From Paracyclopina nana (taxonomy: Eukaryota; Arthropoda; Copepoda; Cyclopoida; Cyclopettidae): a stretch of 64,000 bases of DNA. This document shows, piece by piece, positions 10,247 through 23,264 of this stretch (position 1 is the stretch's first letter; each line of letters starts with the position of its first letter). The stretch spans positions 82,001 to 146,000 of the forward strand of contig JAGUCH010000006.1 in assembly GCA_019096065.1 (NCBI GenBank), given 5' to 3'. The translations under genes were made by a program, and so were the position numbers. Below the pieces are notes generated by a model. That model saw only the letters and a list, made by a program, of their open reading frames with translations. It searched no databases and had not been told where the DNA came from.

Positions 10247-11785
10247 AGAGAAATTTCACCAGTATAACTCCACTCCAGGAGATGAAAACAGAGACCACTA
10301 TTTATTTTCCCCATTGTCCTAGCAAAATTAGCTTAAGTTTAAAAAAAATAAACATTCTTGAATTATTATATTTTCAATGTTTTATATTTAAGCCAAAATT
10401 CCAGCCATATCAATCAGCTGAACAAATGCCTCTATTTACAGACTTAATTAGGATCAACTGCTTTACTAGGATTAAAGATTAGCTGCGTTCCCCATAAGTT
10501 TCAGTAGGTTCAGTTCATAGTGAGTTTAATTACAATTTCGTTATGTGTAGGTCAATTTCCGTTACGCTGATTTCGAGACATGTTTGCGGGATTTTGTCCT
10601 ACCTTTTTCCTTTGAAAATATTTTTTCCGGGGTTCCATCTCGGTCATGATTCACTATTTTCACCTTTAAAACGAGAAAAAAACGGTCTTAAGCGAGATCT
10701 TTTGGGATCTTAAACTTAAAAACTGAAATTCCAGAATTTTTAAAAATGAGAAACTGGCAGATCGTATAAAGACTCGATCCGCTCTTACCAATCAAGTTTG
10801 CATTTTTTCTAGCAATAAATCTAGGGTAAAAGCGGCACTAATTGAAATAAATGTATTTTATCATTATTAGGATTCATGAAATGTCCTTTTTTGCATGAAA
10901 ACAAAGTCTCCGTTACGAATTGCATAAAAACGCTTAGCCCCAAAATGAGCGAACGGATTTTGCAACAAAAACGTAAACAAAAACCGTTGAACGGTTTCTG
11001 TTCGTGAAAATTCCGGGGAATTCCGAAAATTGTTTGCGAAGTTCAAAAGCTTCGGATTTTCGGCCCCAAAGTTCAAAATGTGCCGCTTTTTCAATGCTTG
11101 TGAAAATTCAACAATTTCCCGGAAAATGTCATCAGTTCAAAAACCAGCGCGCGCGCGCCTTAAAGGACATTTCGTGTAAAGGTAAGCAACGTTTGTTTTT
11201 TGCGAACAATTTTGAAAAGTATTATTATAATTTTCTTGCATATCCTGGTAGTTATAATAAAACTTGCTTGCTCTTTAAAACCGTTCCACAGTGGTTAAAA
11301 ATGCCGCTTTAACGCTCATCCCGAAAAAGTCGCGAAATTGACGTAGCATAAAGATCTTAACGTAGCACCTTTTTCTTATAGCCGTAAGCTAAAAGCAGGC
11401 TGTCATAGCTCCTCATTCCGCGTATTTCTGCGCCCAATTTCAATTGATTATCCTAAAATGGTGTCTTGGCTATTTTTTTGTCACAGTATCTTGATTACAT
11501 TCGATTCCAAACTAAAGTTATTGCTGCCTGAAAATAGCCAAAAATGGCTCTTCTACTATTTTTCCAAAAATGGACTTTATCCAGGAAAAATTGATTTTTA
11601 AGGCAAACTTTCATCTTAATTTATCAATATCTACTATTTTTGACACTTTTGATAGTATAGAAGTCATTCAAATAAGAAGCTGAAAATTGGTCTTGAAATG
11701 AGAATTTGGCGATTTGACAGAATTTCTAGTGAGGGCGAAAACGGCTTTTTTGTTCACTGTGCGTTAACATGGGCAACCTTGGACC
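10247..11785. other. Intergenic, no gene recognised
   Basis: A+T-rich sequence upstream of the 7TM gene on the minus strand. It contains a short GCGCGCGCGCC run near 11148 and no exon or repeat family that I can support. Confidence 0.5.
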
Positions 11786-11789
11786 TGAA

Positions 11790-12370
11790 TATATAAGGGC
11801 AAATGTTCACTAGGGCACACGTCTAAAGGGGCACACGTAGGGGCAAACGTCTAAAGAGGAAAATGTCTAAAGGGCCAAATGTCTACAGGGCCAAATGTCT
11901 AAAGGGCCAAATGTCTAAAGGGGCAAACTTCTATAGGGCTCATTTCAATTAGGGCAAAGTAATCAACGGCTAATGACCTCAATGGCTTACTTCATAAGGG
12001 CAAAGTGTTCAAGGGCAAACGTCCTCAAGGGCTAACTTCCATCAAAGCTAAATAATCAAAGTCAATTGTCCTCAGTGGCCTCAATGTCTAAAGGGGCAAA
12101 CATTCTCAAGGGCAAATGTCTAAAATGGCAAACGTTCTTAAATGCCAAACGTCTTCAAATTCAAACATTTTCAATAGCAAACATCAACAAGGGCAAACAT
12201 CTAAAAACGTCCGCAAAGGGCAACCGTCTAAAGGGGCAAACATCCTCTAGGGCAAATGTCTAAAATGGCGAACGTTCACAAGGGCAAACGTACTTAGGGG
12301 CAAACATTCTCATAAGTTAACGTCAACAAGGGCAAGCTAACTTTTTAGCTAACTTTCACATGGGCAAATG
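11790..12370. repeat. Minisatellite, unit like GGGCAAATGTCTAAAG
   Basis: More than 25 imperfect head-to-tail units of about 16-18 bp, built on GGGCAAA followed by a variable 8-10 base half (TGTCTAAAG, CGTCTAAAG, CATCCTCTA). The left part is more regular than the right part. It has no coding capacity. It lies about 500 bp before the aminopeptidase start. Confidence 0.85.
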
Positions 12371-12859
12371 TCGGCAAATGATTTACATGAATTTAGTTTA
12401 TGGGAAGTTTCAGATTACGGAACTCGCTAGCTCGGCATGGTAAGTTTTCACTTGGATTTTTCAGTTTCTTATTGCAAATTGCTGTCCATAGTTCGCGTGT
12501 TATTCAATCACTTGGGAGCTTGGCAGGTGAGTTTTGACCTGGTCAGTTGACCGGCGCACTGGTCACCACAACAGCTGAAAAGTGACCTGGCATTATTTTC
12601 CTCTCTTCCTTTGTCAGGGTAAGTAGAAATTATTTTACTTCTTCAGCTATGATATCAAGCATTCCTTTGAAGTCTTCCACATGTTGATGTGTAAAGGCTA
12701 AAAAGTGAATAATGCAGCATGAACAGGTGTATTTTTTGCGTTAACTCGCAATGACATCAGGACTTTTTGTCATTGAGTGAGTTTCAACTCAATTTTATCT
12801 GCTCACCACAAGCACTTTTGACCTCATGATAATTACATGTTTGTAGTTGACTCCTAACA

Positions 12860-15800
12860 ATGAGGGCAACCTGGATGTTGGCCTTTATGGTGGCCTTTGC
12901 CTCTGTCGAAGGACATAACTTGCGTTTTGGCCTTCCTGAAAAACCTGTGGCTGCCTTTGAAGCCAAAAGTAAGTTTTTTCTCACAAAAAAAGCATTGGTT
13001 GGAGTCTGTAATCTGCACTGTTGGCAGGCACAAATGATCCAAGCATTGGAAGATCCTTGAGAGGATACCCATTGGCACCAGAGTCCAACAGGATTGAGGC
13101 CAATATTGACAAAACCTCTGTGGTTGGCCAACCTGTGAGCTTGAGATGTTCTTCACCTAAAAGAAAAATTGTGAGCTGCTCATGGACTCAGCCAAGGTCC
13201 AAAGAAGCCTTTGGCATGACCCAATTGGCACCAGGAGTTAAGGGCATTCTGAATGATGACCATAACTGCCACATTCAAGTGGAATCATTGTCTGAAAGCC
13301 AACTTGGCATTTGGAGCTGCAAACTGGAACTGGAAGGTCTGGATCAGTTTCAACAAGCTTACCTCACTGCCACTGAGCAAGTTCCAATCACTGATGTGAG
13401 GCTGCCAAGGCATGTCATTCCGGAGAGCTACAACATCTATCTGACTCCCTTTCTCATTGTGAACAATTTTACCACTGAAGGTCATGTGGACATCACCATC
13501 CAAGCCAATGCCAATGCTGACAACATCACTCTTCACATTTATGACATCACAATCTATGAAAATCTTGTCGCTTTGCAAGATGTGTCGAGCGACAAGCAAG
13601 TCAACATTGAAGGCCATGCTTACGATAGTGACCGCCAATTCTACATTGTCAAGGCCAATGTTGTGGCTGGTAGCAAGTATCGATTGTCCATTCCCTTCCT
13701 TGGACAGCTCAATGATGATCTTGCTGGCTTCTATCGAAGCACCTATGTTGATGCATCGAGCAACACAACCCGATACATTGCCACCAGCCAAATGGAGGCC
13801 ACTGATGCCCGACGGGCTTTGCCATGCTTCGATGAGCCCGCTTTGAAGGCCAAATTTCAAGTCAACATTGGCAGGTTGCCCGCGATGATCTCCATCAGCA
13901 ACATGCCCATAAAACATGAGGGCACTCGCATGGCTGACAATGCTGAATATGTCTGGGATGAGTACGAGGAGAGCCTTCGAATGTCCACCTACTTGTTGGC
14001 CTTTGTTGTGGCAGACTTCAAGTTCAGGCAAGGCGTTGAGACGAGTAATGGAGTGGAGTTCCGGATTTGGTCCAGAGAGGAGGCTTTACCCTTCACCAAA
14101 TATGCTGCGGACATAGGGCCCAAAGTGCTGGAGTACTACGAAAAGTACTTCAACATTGCCTTCCCGCTGCCCAAGCAAGACATGATCGCCATTCCGGATT
14201 TCAGCGCTGGAGCCATGGAGAATTGGGGTCTCATCACTTATCGTGAAACTGCCCTGCTATTTGATCCCAAAGTTGACGCGAGTTCCAATCGGATTTATGT
14301 GTCAACTGTGGTTGCCCACGAGCTGGCTCATCAGTGGTTCGGTGACCTGGTCACCATGAAGTGGTGGGATGAGTAAGTGGGATCCGAGTGAATGATTTGC
14401 CATTTATAAAATGTACATTGATTTCATTGCAGTTTGTGGCTTAACGAAGGATTTGCTTCCTATGTCGAAACCCTAGGCGCTTCGTTTGTTGAACCTGATG
14501 CCTCGATACAGGAGCGATTCTGTATCGACAACACTTACAATACATTTGAAGTTGACTCGCTCTTGAGCTCTCACCCGATTAGTGCCAAAGTGAGGCATCC
14601 GGATGAAATCAATGAGATCTTTGACAAAATTTCTTATGGCAAGGGGGCCTCAATCATCCGGATGATGTCTCACTTTTTGGGCGAGGACAGCTTTGTGGGT
14701 GGACTAACAAGCTACTTGAATGCTCACCAATACTCCAACGCTGAGCAGGATGACTTGTGGCAAGCCTTGACCGACTACTCTCACACCACGAGAAGTTTGG
14801 ACAGCAAAGTGTCCGTCAAAGAAATCATGGACACTTGGACCCTCCAGATGGGATACCCTGTTGTACATGTGGAACGAGATTATGCGAACAATACAATGAC
14901 CCTATCGCAAAGCAGGTACCTCATACCCCAAATCGACAAGTCTCAAGAGTACAAATGGTGGATCCCGATATCGTTTGAGTTTGAGGGTGGCAGCTTCAAC
15001 AACACCAGAAATACCCATTGGCTCAGCCCCGAAGATGACGAAATTACCATTGAGCTACCTATTGGGAGTAGGGACAAAGCTGTCATCGTGAATGTACAGC
15101 AAACTGGATACTACAGGGTCAACTATGACCTTGACAATTGGGGCAAAATCATCCATGCCATTGGGCAAAATCCCTCCTCAGTGCACAGGGTGAACAGGGG
15201 GCAAGTGATCAATGACATTTTCAACTTGGCCAAGGTTGGACTTGTGCCCTACACTGTGGCTTTTGAGTCGACCAAGAGCCTGTTTGCGGAGAAAGACTAC
15301 ATCCCCTGGAGGACAAGTCTGATGACCGTCTCCTACATCAAGCGCATGTTCAAGAAGACCCAGGGCTTTGGCTACTTGAAGAAGTACCTCACCACAGAGC
15401 TCCTCATGCCATTCCGGAGCCTGGGCTTTGACTACAAGGCCACAGCGAGCCTTGACGAGCAATCCCTGCAAGCAGACATTGTCGAGGAAATGTGTGACCT
15501 AGGCTATGACCCATGCGAATCGAAGGCCAGTCAGCTCTTTGATGCCTGGATGGCCACCACTGATCCAGATGTGGACAACCCCATAAGTCCTACCCTGAGG
15601 AAGACTGTCTACTGCACCTCTGTTCGCAGGGGGGACGAAACAGTGTGGTTTTTCCTCTGGAGGCGCCTCAAAAAGGCCAACAATGCCAACGAAAAGAACA
15701 CAATCATGACCGGTTTGGCTTGCACCAACCAGGCTTGGCTCTTGCAGACTTACCTTGACATGACCCTGGATCCCACATCGCCTATCCGGAAGCAAGATGG

Positions 15801-16134
15801 TGCCAGTGTCATTGCCAGGATTGCCTCCAACCAGCTGGGCAGATTCCTGGCCTGGAACTGGATGAGGAACAATTGGGGTGAGCTGAGCTCCTACTTTGAC
15901 ACAGCGGTGAGCTCTTCCATCAGCTCAATGATCACATCGGTGACAAGCGATTTCAACACTCCATTTGAGCTCAAGGAATTGGAGGCGTTCTATGAGGAGC
16001 ACAGCAGTGAATTGGGCACAGCCAGGACATCTACTTTGAATGCCATAGAGAAGGTGCAGGCCAATGTCTTCTGGATGGACACGTACTACGCAGAAATTGA
16101 GGCGTGGCTCAAAAAATCTGTGGGAGAATTGTAA
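12860..16134 (+). CDS. Secreted Ig-like domain plus M1 aminopeptidase fusion
   Basis: Exons 12860-12968, 13028-14372 and 14433-16134 give 1051 residues with matching phases. The start at 12860 yields a signal peptide (MRATWMLAFMVAFASVEG). Residues about 62-140 look like one Ig-like domain: VSLRC (C77), CSW (C87, W89), C117, and SQLGIWSC ending at C134, matching the Ig Cys-Trp-Cys layout. The M1 peptidase follows from about residue 155: GAMEN at 431-435, HELAH at 467-471 and the third zinc ligand Glu490 in LWLNEGF, spaced HEXXH-X18-E, then an ERAP1-C-like tail. By family knowledge it removes N-terminal residues from peptides with one zinc ion. There is no C-terminal membrane segment or GPI signal (ends KKSVGEL), so it should be secreted and soluble. 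A full catalytic set is present. The Ig-like part is the unusual feature. Confidence 0.9.
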
Positions 16135-17334
16135 AAGGCTGATCAAGTCACCTAGTGACTCTCAACATTTGCCTAGTTTAAGGTCTTCTTCAAAATACAA
16201 TTCAACTGAAAGCCACTTTTCCTCTCTAATACATTGCTGCTCTATGAGTCAGCTTATCGATTCCAACATGCCACAAGTTGGGTATTTCATCGCAATTGTC
16301 ATCTAGCATGGAATGCAACTCATAAAAAGCTGTTTTCCCAAAGCACCAACTGACCTTTTTCTGTATTCGATACTTGAACCTGTTGCAGAGCTTCAGTTAT
16401 TGCCAGGATGTGCCCAAAAATTACTACATAGAATTGTGCACAGCTGAGCATTTTGCTCAGTGTCTCTCAACCCTCCCCTAGTTTCAGGTGAATGAAAAAA
16501 TGCAATTTGACTGACAGCCACTTTACTGTTTCTTTAAACAATTAGCGACAGTGCATTTCTCTAGGCAGCCCTAGCTTCTTTTTCTGCTTGACTGAGAAGA
16601 TCAAAAGTTCAATTTTCAAAGCTTTCCCCTCCAAAAATGTTGTGTGTGCTCCTTTGAGATTGTTGATTACCTTTTTACCATGCCATTGCCAATTAACTGG
16701 TAAAGGCTAATTAAGGATACAAATTGACTGACTGCACATGAAAGAAGGCCTTTTTTGGGTGTATAATAACCTGGCTTGCACCAGTTCACCTCCATTCACA
16801 AAGCAAGTGAAAGAACATGAGTTTTGAAACACAAATCAAACAATGCAGTCCTTTCTATATACATGTGCATTTTGTCTGTGAAATGAGATGGGGGGAAATG
16901 CACTGACTTTCCTCCTCAGCTGATGATCACACCACTGCAGTAGCATTATTTCTCACCCAAAATCAAAAATTACACTCTGCAGAGTGCAAGACACAAAGAA
17001 ACTTCTTGTCAGATGGACTTCAAAGAGTGTGAACAGCTTGATTGACATACTATTTCTCTCACCTTCCTTGTGAAATTGTATATAGTTTGAAATTTTCCTT
17101 TGTGAGGTAATTCAGAGCTTGCAAGCCTGATCATGTCATAAATTAAAGCAGCCTCAGTGGTGTCACCAAGCCATGAAAGCAGGTAGCCTAATTTTAACTA
17201 GCTAAATCATGGTCTAGTTGGTGAGTGCAGGTAAAAATGTTTAATCAAGAGAGACTGGAACTGGTATTTTAAGGGTAAGTACATCAGTTTGAGGCTACCT
17301 GATAAGGAAGTCACTCTCTTCTCACCTTCTTTAG
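16135..17334. other. 3' flank of the aminopeptidase; no firm gene
   Basis: A TATA-like TATAATAA lies at about 16762, followed by an ATG at 16817 that opens only 29 codons. Splice-like sites near 17265 (GGGTAAGT) have stops in all frames just before them. The stretch may hold a 5' part of the small transcript whose last exons are at 17335-17544, but I cannot build a frame. Confidence 0.35.
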
Positions 17335-17544
17335 ATGACCTCAAGCCAGACCTAATTGAAGAGTTAATTATGGGCCTACAGCAACAAGTAAGCTTTTTCC
17401 AGGCTCAGTTGGGCTGTATCTTATCTTAGCATAATATACCTTTAGTCATTTAGTGTATGTTCTACTCAACAGAACTGGATGATCCAGCTTCTTCAAAGAA
17501 GAAGCCAAGAAGATGAGTATCAAAAGAAGTTTGCTGGAATTTGA
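17335..17544 (+). CDS. Possible last two exons of a small unidentified gene
   Basis: Exon 17335-17387 (acceptor CACCTTCTTTAG, entered in phase 1) and exon 17473-17544 (acceptor TCTACTCAACAG) join at a GTAAGC donor in phase 0. They encode a polar helical tail: DLKPDLIEELIMGLQQQ, then NWMIQLLQRRSQEDEYQ and a TGA stop. A poly(A) signal follows at 17677. No upstream exon with a start codon could be assigned: the candidate exon ending near 17267 matches in phase but has stops and no ATG. The function is unknown, and this may be non-coding. Confidence 0.28.
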
Positions 17545-17676
17545 CAAATGGACTATTTTTGCCAACTTGTTTCCCACTGTGCTGATGCTTGTCGCTTTCA
17601 AAAGTGTCTGGTATTTCATAGCCTTTTAGGCCTGCATGGTTGAAATAGAGCTGATCTTGAAATAATAGCGATAACA

Positions 17677-17682
17677 AATAAA
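17677..17682 (+). terminator. Candidate poly(A) signal
   Basis: AATAAA 133 bp after the stop of the small unidentified frame, followed by a TTGTGT-rich stretch. Confidence 0.4.
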
Positions 17683-18248
17683 GTTGTGTCAAGACTATCG
17701 GGTCTCATTAACTGTTTATCTGGCAACAAGATGAGAATAGGACAAAAAAAGTGAGCACATGTACACACAATAGGCTGTCAATTCTTTTGGCTCTGCGCTG
17801 TTTACCATGGTTGAATTCCAGTAAAATTTGCCTCTAATAACAACAGGTGATTTGATGTGGATTTTTTCACTTCATTTCATGGCACTGCTCATCTAAGGTA
17901 GCCAGCAATGCTCTATAGCTAGCAAGGACCTGAAATAGTAGTAGATATACCTGCCTTTTAGCTTAAGCTTGATGGGATTTTTGACTTGTGTGTGTGAGTG
18001 TGTGGCTAAACCCAACAAAACAAATGAAGAGACCTAAAAGCAAGGTAAGCTGAACTGTGAATTAGTGTTGCGTACTTTCAGCCAAAGAAAAGCAAGCCTA
18101 GTGGCTGTACATGTTATCACTTTTTTTGTAATTGTATCATTTTAGAGCCACCACAACAGTTAATGAGACTCAATAGTCATGACTCTACAATATTGTACAC
18201 TTCAAAAATTTTACCAAGTAGTGTGAAATTAGCATAATGCCCTAGTAA

Positions 18249-18443
18249 ATGAACTTGTACAGGCTCATAACTTTTTTTATTTGCATATTAAAAAATTCCA
18301 GCCAGACTTTGTGTGCCAAAATAGTTGAATTTCCTGAGTGTGGGCACAAATTTGTCAAAGGCTTTAATTGGGGGAATCCTGCTGTTGATTTGCTCAATTG
18401 CAGAGCTCCATTTTCCAGAGTTGGAAGAAGATGGCATCAGTAA
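18249..18443 (+). CDS. Weak candidate small secreted peptide (64 aa)
   Basis: An ATG-started 64-codon frame begins with a signal-peptide-like stretch (MNLYRLITFFICIL) and contains four Cys. AATAAA lies about 250 bp downstream near 18698. No splice sites, TATA box or recognised motif support it, and frames of this length occur by chance in such sequence. Listed because the N-terminus is hydrophobic. Confidence 0.15.
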   Translation: MNLYRLITFFICILKNSSQTLCAKIVEFPECGHKFVKGFNWGNPAVDLLNCRAPFSRVGRRWHQ

Positions 18444-18721
18444 TTGGTAGCTATTTCAGAGTTGATAGATTTTCCCCTTGGCCCAGGGCAAGTTAATCTA
18501 TCCTCAGGGAATGTAGGACCTGCATTACTTGGTCTTTGCAGTTCATAAACTACCTATGAAAAAGCAATATTGTCAACCTCTTTTGGGATTCATTAGGGAG
18601 CAAAACCAGTTGTCATCTCTGCTGTTCATAATTGATGCTGGTTAGTGAATGATTGGGAGGAAAAACTTTTCTTTTGTCAGATGCTAATGAACCCTTGAAT
18701 AAATGACCTTTTTTGGCCAGC

Positions 18722-19285
18722 AAAGCTAATTGGGCTTTGCTCACGGTGTAGTTACATTTTTCCGAATAAGGTAAAAAAGATGGCATTAGGAGTAACCTCC
18801 GATTCTTTTTCAGTGTCCTTTCAACTAGTTCGTCGCATAATCGTTATCATTTGGCTTTTTGACTTTTAAAAACGAAATATTTGGCGTTCTTGTCAAGAAA
18901 CGAAAGATTTTCTGCCTCTTCCAGACAGCTACTCTGGGTATTAAGCTCGTTTTTCTATGGCAAAGTGTCCTGCAAAGCACACAATTATTACTCACTGTGC
19001 CTATAAAATAACAAAAAAACTAGATTAAAACTTGCTTTTCAAAAATTAGAAGACAAAAATATTTGTAAATTAGTTGAAATATACCAAATCTGATGACTTT
19101 AAAAATTGATCGGAGGTTCAATTTTTTTAGATCGGGGCTTGTAGCGGAGCAGGTGCAAACAGAAACAGATCGAAATTCAATTTTCAGCCCGCTTAGCCTA
19201 CGCTGCTATTAGCTGGGCTATCATTAGCTCCTCCTAGCGGCAAAAATCATTACTAACAGAGCCTCCGTAAGCAAAGCCCAATTGG
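18722..19285. mobile_element. MITE-like element with AATTGGGCTTTGC ends
   Basis: The left end AATTGGGCTTTGCTCACGG (from about 18729) is matched in inverse at the right end near 19263-19281 (CCGTAAGCAAAGCCCAATT). About 550 bp lies between, without coding capacity. No certain target duplication is visible. Confidence 0.5.
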
Positions 19286-21030
19286 CTCATTACACTCATA
19301 ATAATGCATTTCCAAAAGAACTTGTTTTTCAAAAATCTTAGATTCCACCTCAAAAAAAGAAAATATCTTCCATTTTCTCAGGTGTGAATGAAGTTTTTCC
19401 TAAATGGGCAAAGTAAGTTTTCTCATTAAATGGCTGCATATTAAATCCCTCACTAGCAGAAATTACCCAGAAATTAATTTTAGCTTATTTTTCCCACTTT
19501 CTACACAAGTCACCCCCATGAGTGTTCTACTTTTAGTTTTTAATTTTAGATGGGCAAAGTAAACTTTTTTTGATTCCTTTAAAAATAAGTAAATTTCTCA
19601 TCTATTCTGTATCCTTTTTGTGGCCAGAAAAGTGGATTAATTAAAAGGGGAATACCTAATAGATTCCCTAAAAGTTTTTATTGCTGATGATAAATTTGAG
19701 GGTTTCTTAAACTAAGGATTCCCAACTGAGTTTGAGTTGAGCGCGCGCGCGCGCTTTATCCTTCTCTCAATCGCCTTAAGCTTCAGTCTTGAATCAAGTG
19801 TTGGCCTATTTGGACCTAATGCTTGTTTTTCAATGTCGCACCCCACAGCTTTCTACTTACTATTCCTAATCAAAGTGCAGCTTTATAAAGGTAAGAAGCT
19901 AAATTGTGAAATCCAAATCATCATTCAGAAATTTTGTCACAAGTGTCAAAATGGATTTGGATTTGATGGGAAAAGTTTTGTGGCATAAGATGGCATTTCT
20001 AGCCTTTTTAAAAGTCTTTTCAGCTGGTGAAGAAAGTATTTAGAGTATTTTTGTCCACTGGAATTTAGCTGCTCCAATTTGATCCAATTTCTGGAGACTT
20101 TTCCAATATAATTATGAGTGAGTCTTGTCAATTTAAGATCATTTCATGACATCCCCTTTTTGATGGAATCTTCAATATTTCGTGTCTTCATTCTCAAAGT
20201 CTTTCCTTCATTTGATAGTTTTAAAGGTTTAAACATAAGTTGACTAGTTGAAATATCATTTTTGACCTCAAGAAACACAAAAATTAACCAGCTAAATCTT
20301 TCTTTTTATTTGGCCAAAAAATTAAGATTCCTCCAAAATAAAAAAAACTAAATTTTCCAAAAATAATGTAGGCAATAAAATGAGTGTTATAAACTTGCTC
20401 AATAAAGCTGCAGTGTGCACTTTTTATTGACATTTTGGCAGAGCTACACAAAAGCTTGGTTATAATAAGGCTGCACATTGCATGAAAACTTTGTTGAAAC
20501 AATGAGAGAGTGCCAAAAACAGGTAGTTTATTCTGTAGTAATTTTGGCTGCAAAAGAACAGGATTTTCCATCAAATTGTGTGATCATCATCACCCAAGAA
20601 AAAAGTTGAGTGATGATGCTGATCAACATATCCATCAACATTTCCACTGGATTTTTCAATTTTCAAAGGGCAGCAGCAAATTTTCTTCAATTTTCTATAC
20701 TAGAATTTGTCTGGCCTTCAAAACACCTCAAAATGGTGGCCTTGTTTAAACGACAATGAGCTAATTCAATGTCATGCTTCTTCTAAATTCAGGCATTATA
20801 ATTAGCCCTTTAGGCCTTACTTGGCTTCTTTTTCACATTTATGGGAGCAGAACTGCTAGCTAGCAAGAAAAAAGTGGTGATTAATTGATACTGCAGCCCT
20901 CCTCAATTTTCACTTAACATAAATGTAACTACAGATCAGCTTGTGGTCCCATTAATGCCTCGTTCATCTGCTTACACAGCTTAGCTTTTCAATTTCAAAT
21001 TTGACGTACTTTGTCTTTTGATTGGCGCGC
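19286..21030. other. Intergenic, no gene recognised
   Basis: A+T-rich sequence with a perfect GCGCGCGCGCGCGC run near 19741. The frame running through it starts without an ATG and is rejected. No exon sets are visible on either strand. Confidence 0.45.
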
Positions 21031-21035
21031 TTGAC

Positions 21036-21850
21036 AGCTCTGATTTATTTGTGGAAAATGCAACAAACTAGTTGAACAGTGATGGTTAATTTTGTAGCAA
21101 CACAAGTCAGCTTTGATTTCAATTGGTTTGCTAGAGATTGTCTTACTTATGATCCCTTCGTTGCTCAGCGTAGATGACGTCTATTCATATTTCAGTTAGG
21201 CTTAAGATTGTTCTAGAACATTTGAATGGAGTTAGGAAGCAGAAACAAAGGTAGCTATTTTTGTTTTTGAATCCCTGCATGAAAGTACGCTAAATGAATA
21301 AATCACACTTTTTCAATGCTGATTTAAGAAGTTTTATATAGCATTTTCATAAAAAAGCAAAATTTGGCTCGGAAGCTCTGATTTCTTTGTGGAAAATACA
21401 ACAAACTAGTTGAACAGTGATGGTTAATTTTGTTGCAACACAAGTCAGCTTTGATTTCAATTGGTTTGCTAGAGATTGTCTTACTTATGATCCCTTAATT
21501 GCTCCGCAGAAGATGACGTCTTTTCTTATTTTGGCTCTAGATTGTTCTAGAACTGTTGAAAGGAGTTTCATAGCAAAAGCAATGGCAGCTAATTTCATTT
21601 TTGAATCCCTTCATGAAAGTACGCTAAATGAATAAATCACACATTTTCAAAATTCAATCAATGAACCATAGTATGTTAAGAAAAAAGCCAAAAATTGGCT
21701 CGACGGCTCTGATTTATTTGTGGACAATGCAACAAACTAGTGAAGAAGCTTAGTCTAATATTGCAAAACCACAAGTCAGTTATGATTTTCTTTGGTTTAT
21801 TTCAGATTTCTTTTGAATAAATCATTCGCATCAGCTGACTTACCGTACAA
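21036..21850. repeat. Direct tandem repeat, unit about 335 bp, 2.4 copies
   Basis: GCTCTGATTT(A/C)TTTGTGGA recurs at about 21036, 21375 and 21706, each followed by CAACAAACTAGTTGAA-type sequence. The first two units share long stretches including GTTAATTTTGT and AGAGATTGTCTTACTTATGA, and an end CATGAAAGTACGCTAAATGA. The third unit is partial and more diverged. Confidence 0.75.
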
Positions 21851-23260
21851 GTTAATTTTTGTTTGACCTGTACTCGAGCCAAGATTTCTAGGGCTTTTAC
21901 AACACTTAACATTGATCATAATTGATCATCGCAGCAATAGATTTTCTAATTGAAAATTCTTTGAGTGCAAAACTGATGTTTAACTTGCAATGTATCAAAT
22001 GAGCTTTGTCCTCATTGTTTTCCATTGTCCCACATTTCACAGCTAATGCAAGTTGACTTTTACTCTAGAGAGTGAAAATGTCAAATGACAAATTTTCCTC
22101 CTTTCTAGGGGACAAAATGCATGCACAGTATTTTGCCTTGAGGGCAACAAAAGTAGCCTATTTTGAGTCAGTTCTTAGATGTTTGATCTGGGCTCAGAAT
22201 TAATATTGAAGGCCAATCATTTACAAGTGATTGATCAAAAGACTTATACATCAAATAAGCCTAATGAAATCATCTTTTTATCTTGAAAATCTTGTTTCCC
22301 CATAAAAAAATATGAAATACATCTGAACTTAAGCAAAAAAAAGACCAATTTATTGCTTTTTGGAACAAATCATGCACTCAGAATTCATTTAGCCTTGCTG
22401 TTATTTCACAAAGCAAATGCGTGGGCTGAAGACATGGGACTAATTGCACTTTGTGAGGCAATTTTGAGCTAATATTTATGTGTGGTTTTGGAAAATTCCC
22501 AGCTCAAGTTGCAGCAGCACACCAAAATTGCCAATATGAGCCTTACTTTGGTGTGAAGAAAAAAACCAATTCACAAAGATGCCTGATTTTCCACCAAATT
22601 ACCCACACATATTAGGTATTTAAAATGACAATTTATCACAATTTCAATACATCTTTGCTTTTAAATGAGGCATTCAAAGTGATTTAAGGCGTTGTAATTG
22701 GAAAACTGAAATTGCTACCCTCGCTTTGCTCGGACTTGAAAAATTTCACTCGGTCTCTCTAAGTCCTAATGTTCCATATGAATGGAAAACATGAAATAAT
22801 AATGAGTATTTTTTTCCTTGAATTGGGTTCACTTGAAGGAAAAACGATGATGACCTTGTTCAACTAGTACAAGAATTATAGGATTTTATCATTGTGCTAA
22901 CCTGTTTGAGCCTTATTTTATTGAGCAGACTTTTTGGAGGCATTTTGCATCAATGAAATAGATCTGTCATAAAAGTGCTTTGTTTCAATTTATTTCCCAA
23001 ATAATCAGAAAATTGACTTTTGCCATCTTCATTGTCTGATGTTTTCTTCCTGTTGCTCCAAGCATCTCTATATATTTTTACTATGAAAAGTCCTTTTTAT
23101 GGCACAGAAAAGAAGATCATGATTATATGAGTTGATCATCTGTGAAATTGGTCCACATAAAGTAGTCCCATTTCTCACACAGTGATCAAACCATCAATGG
23201 CAAAAAGATCCACTATGTCAAGTCCAAGGAACGTTTTTTTACAAAAATTTTTTTGTGGTT
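21851..23260. other. Intergenic, no gene recognised
   Basis: A+T-rich, with frequent stops in every frame and no recognisable motif or repeat family. Confidence 0.5.
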
Positions 23261-23264
23261 TACA

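Noticed and set aside
13285-14031. Long 248-codon minus-strand frame across the aminopeptidase
   Set aside because: Mirror of the coding strand; the plus-strand frame carries the M1 motifs.
18019-18230. Possible two-exon small frame MKRPKSK plus a Cys-containing second exon
   Set aside because: Donor and acceptor match in phase 0, but there is no promoter, poly(A) or motif support, and open length is within chance for so many trials.
19737-19988. 83-codon frame with a signal-peptide-like start
   Set aside because: It begins at a TTG inside a GC dinucleotide run, not an ATG, and has no splice or motif support.
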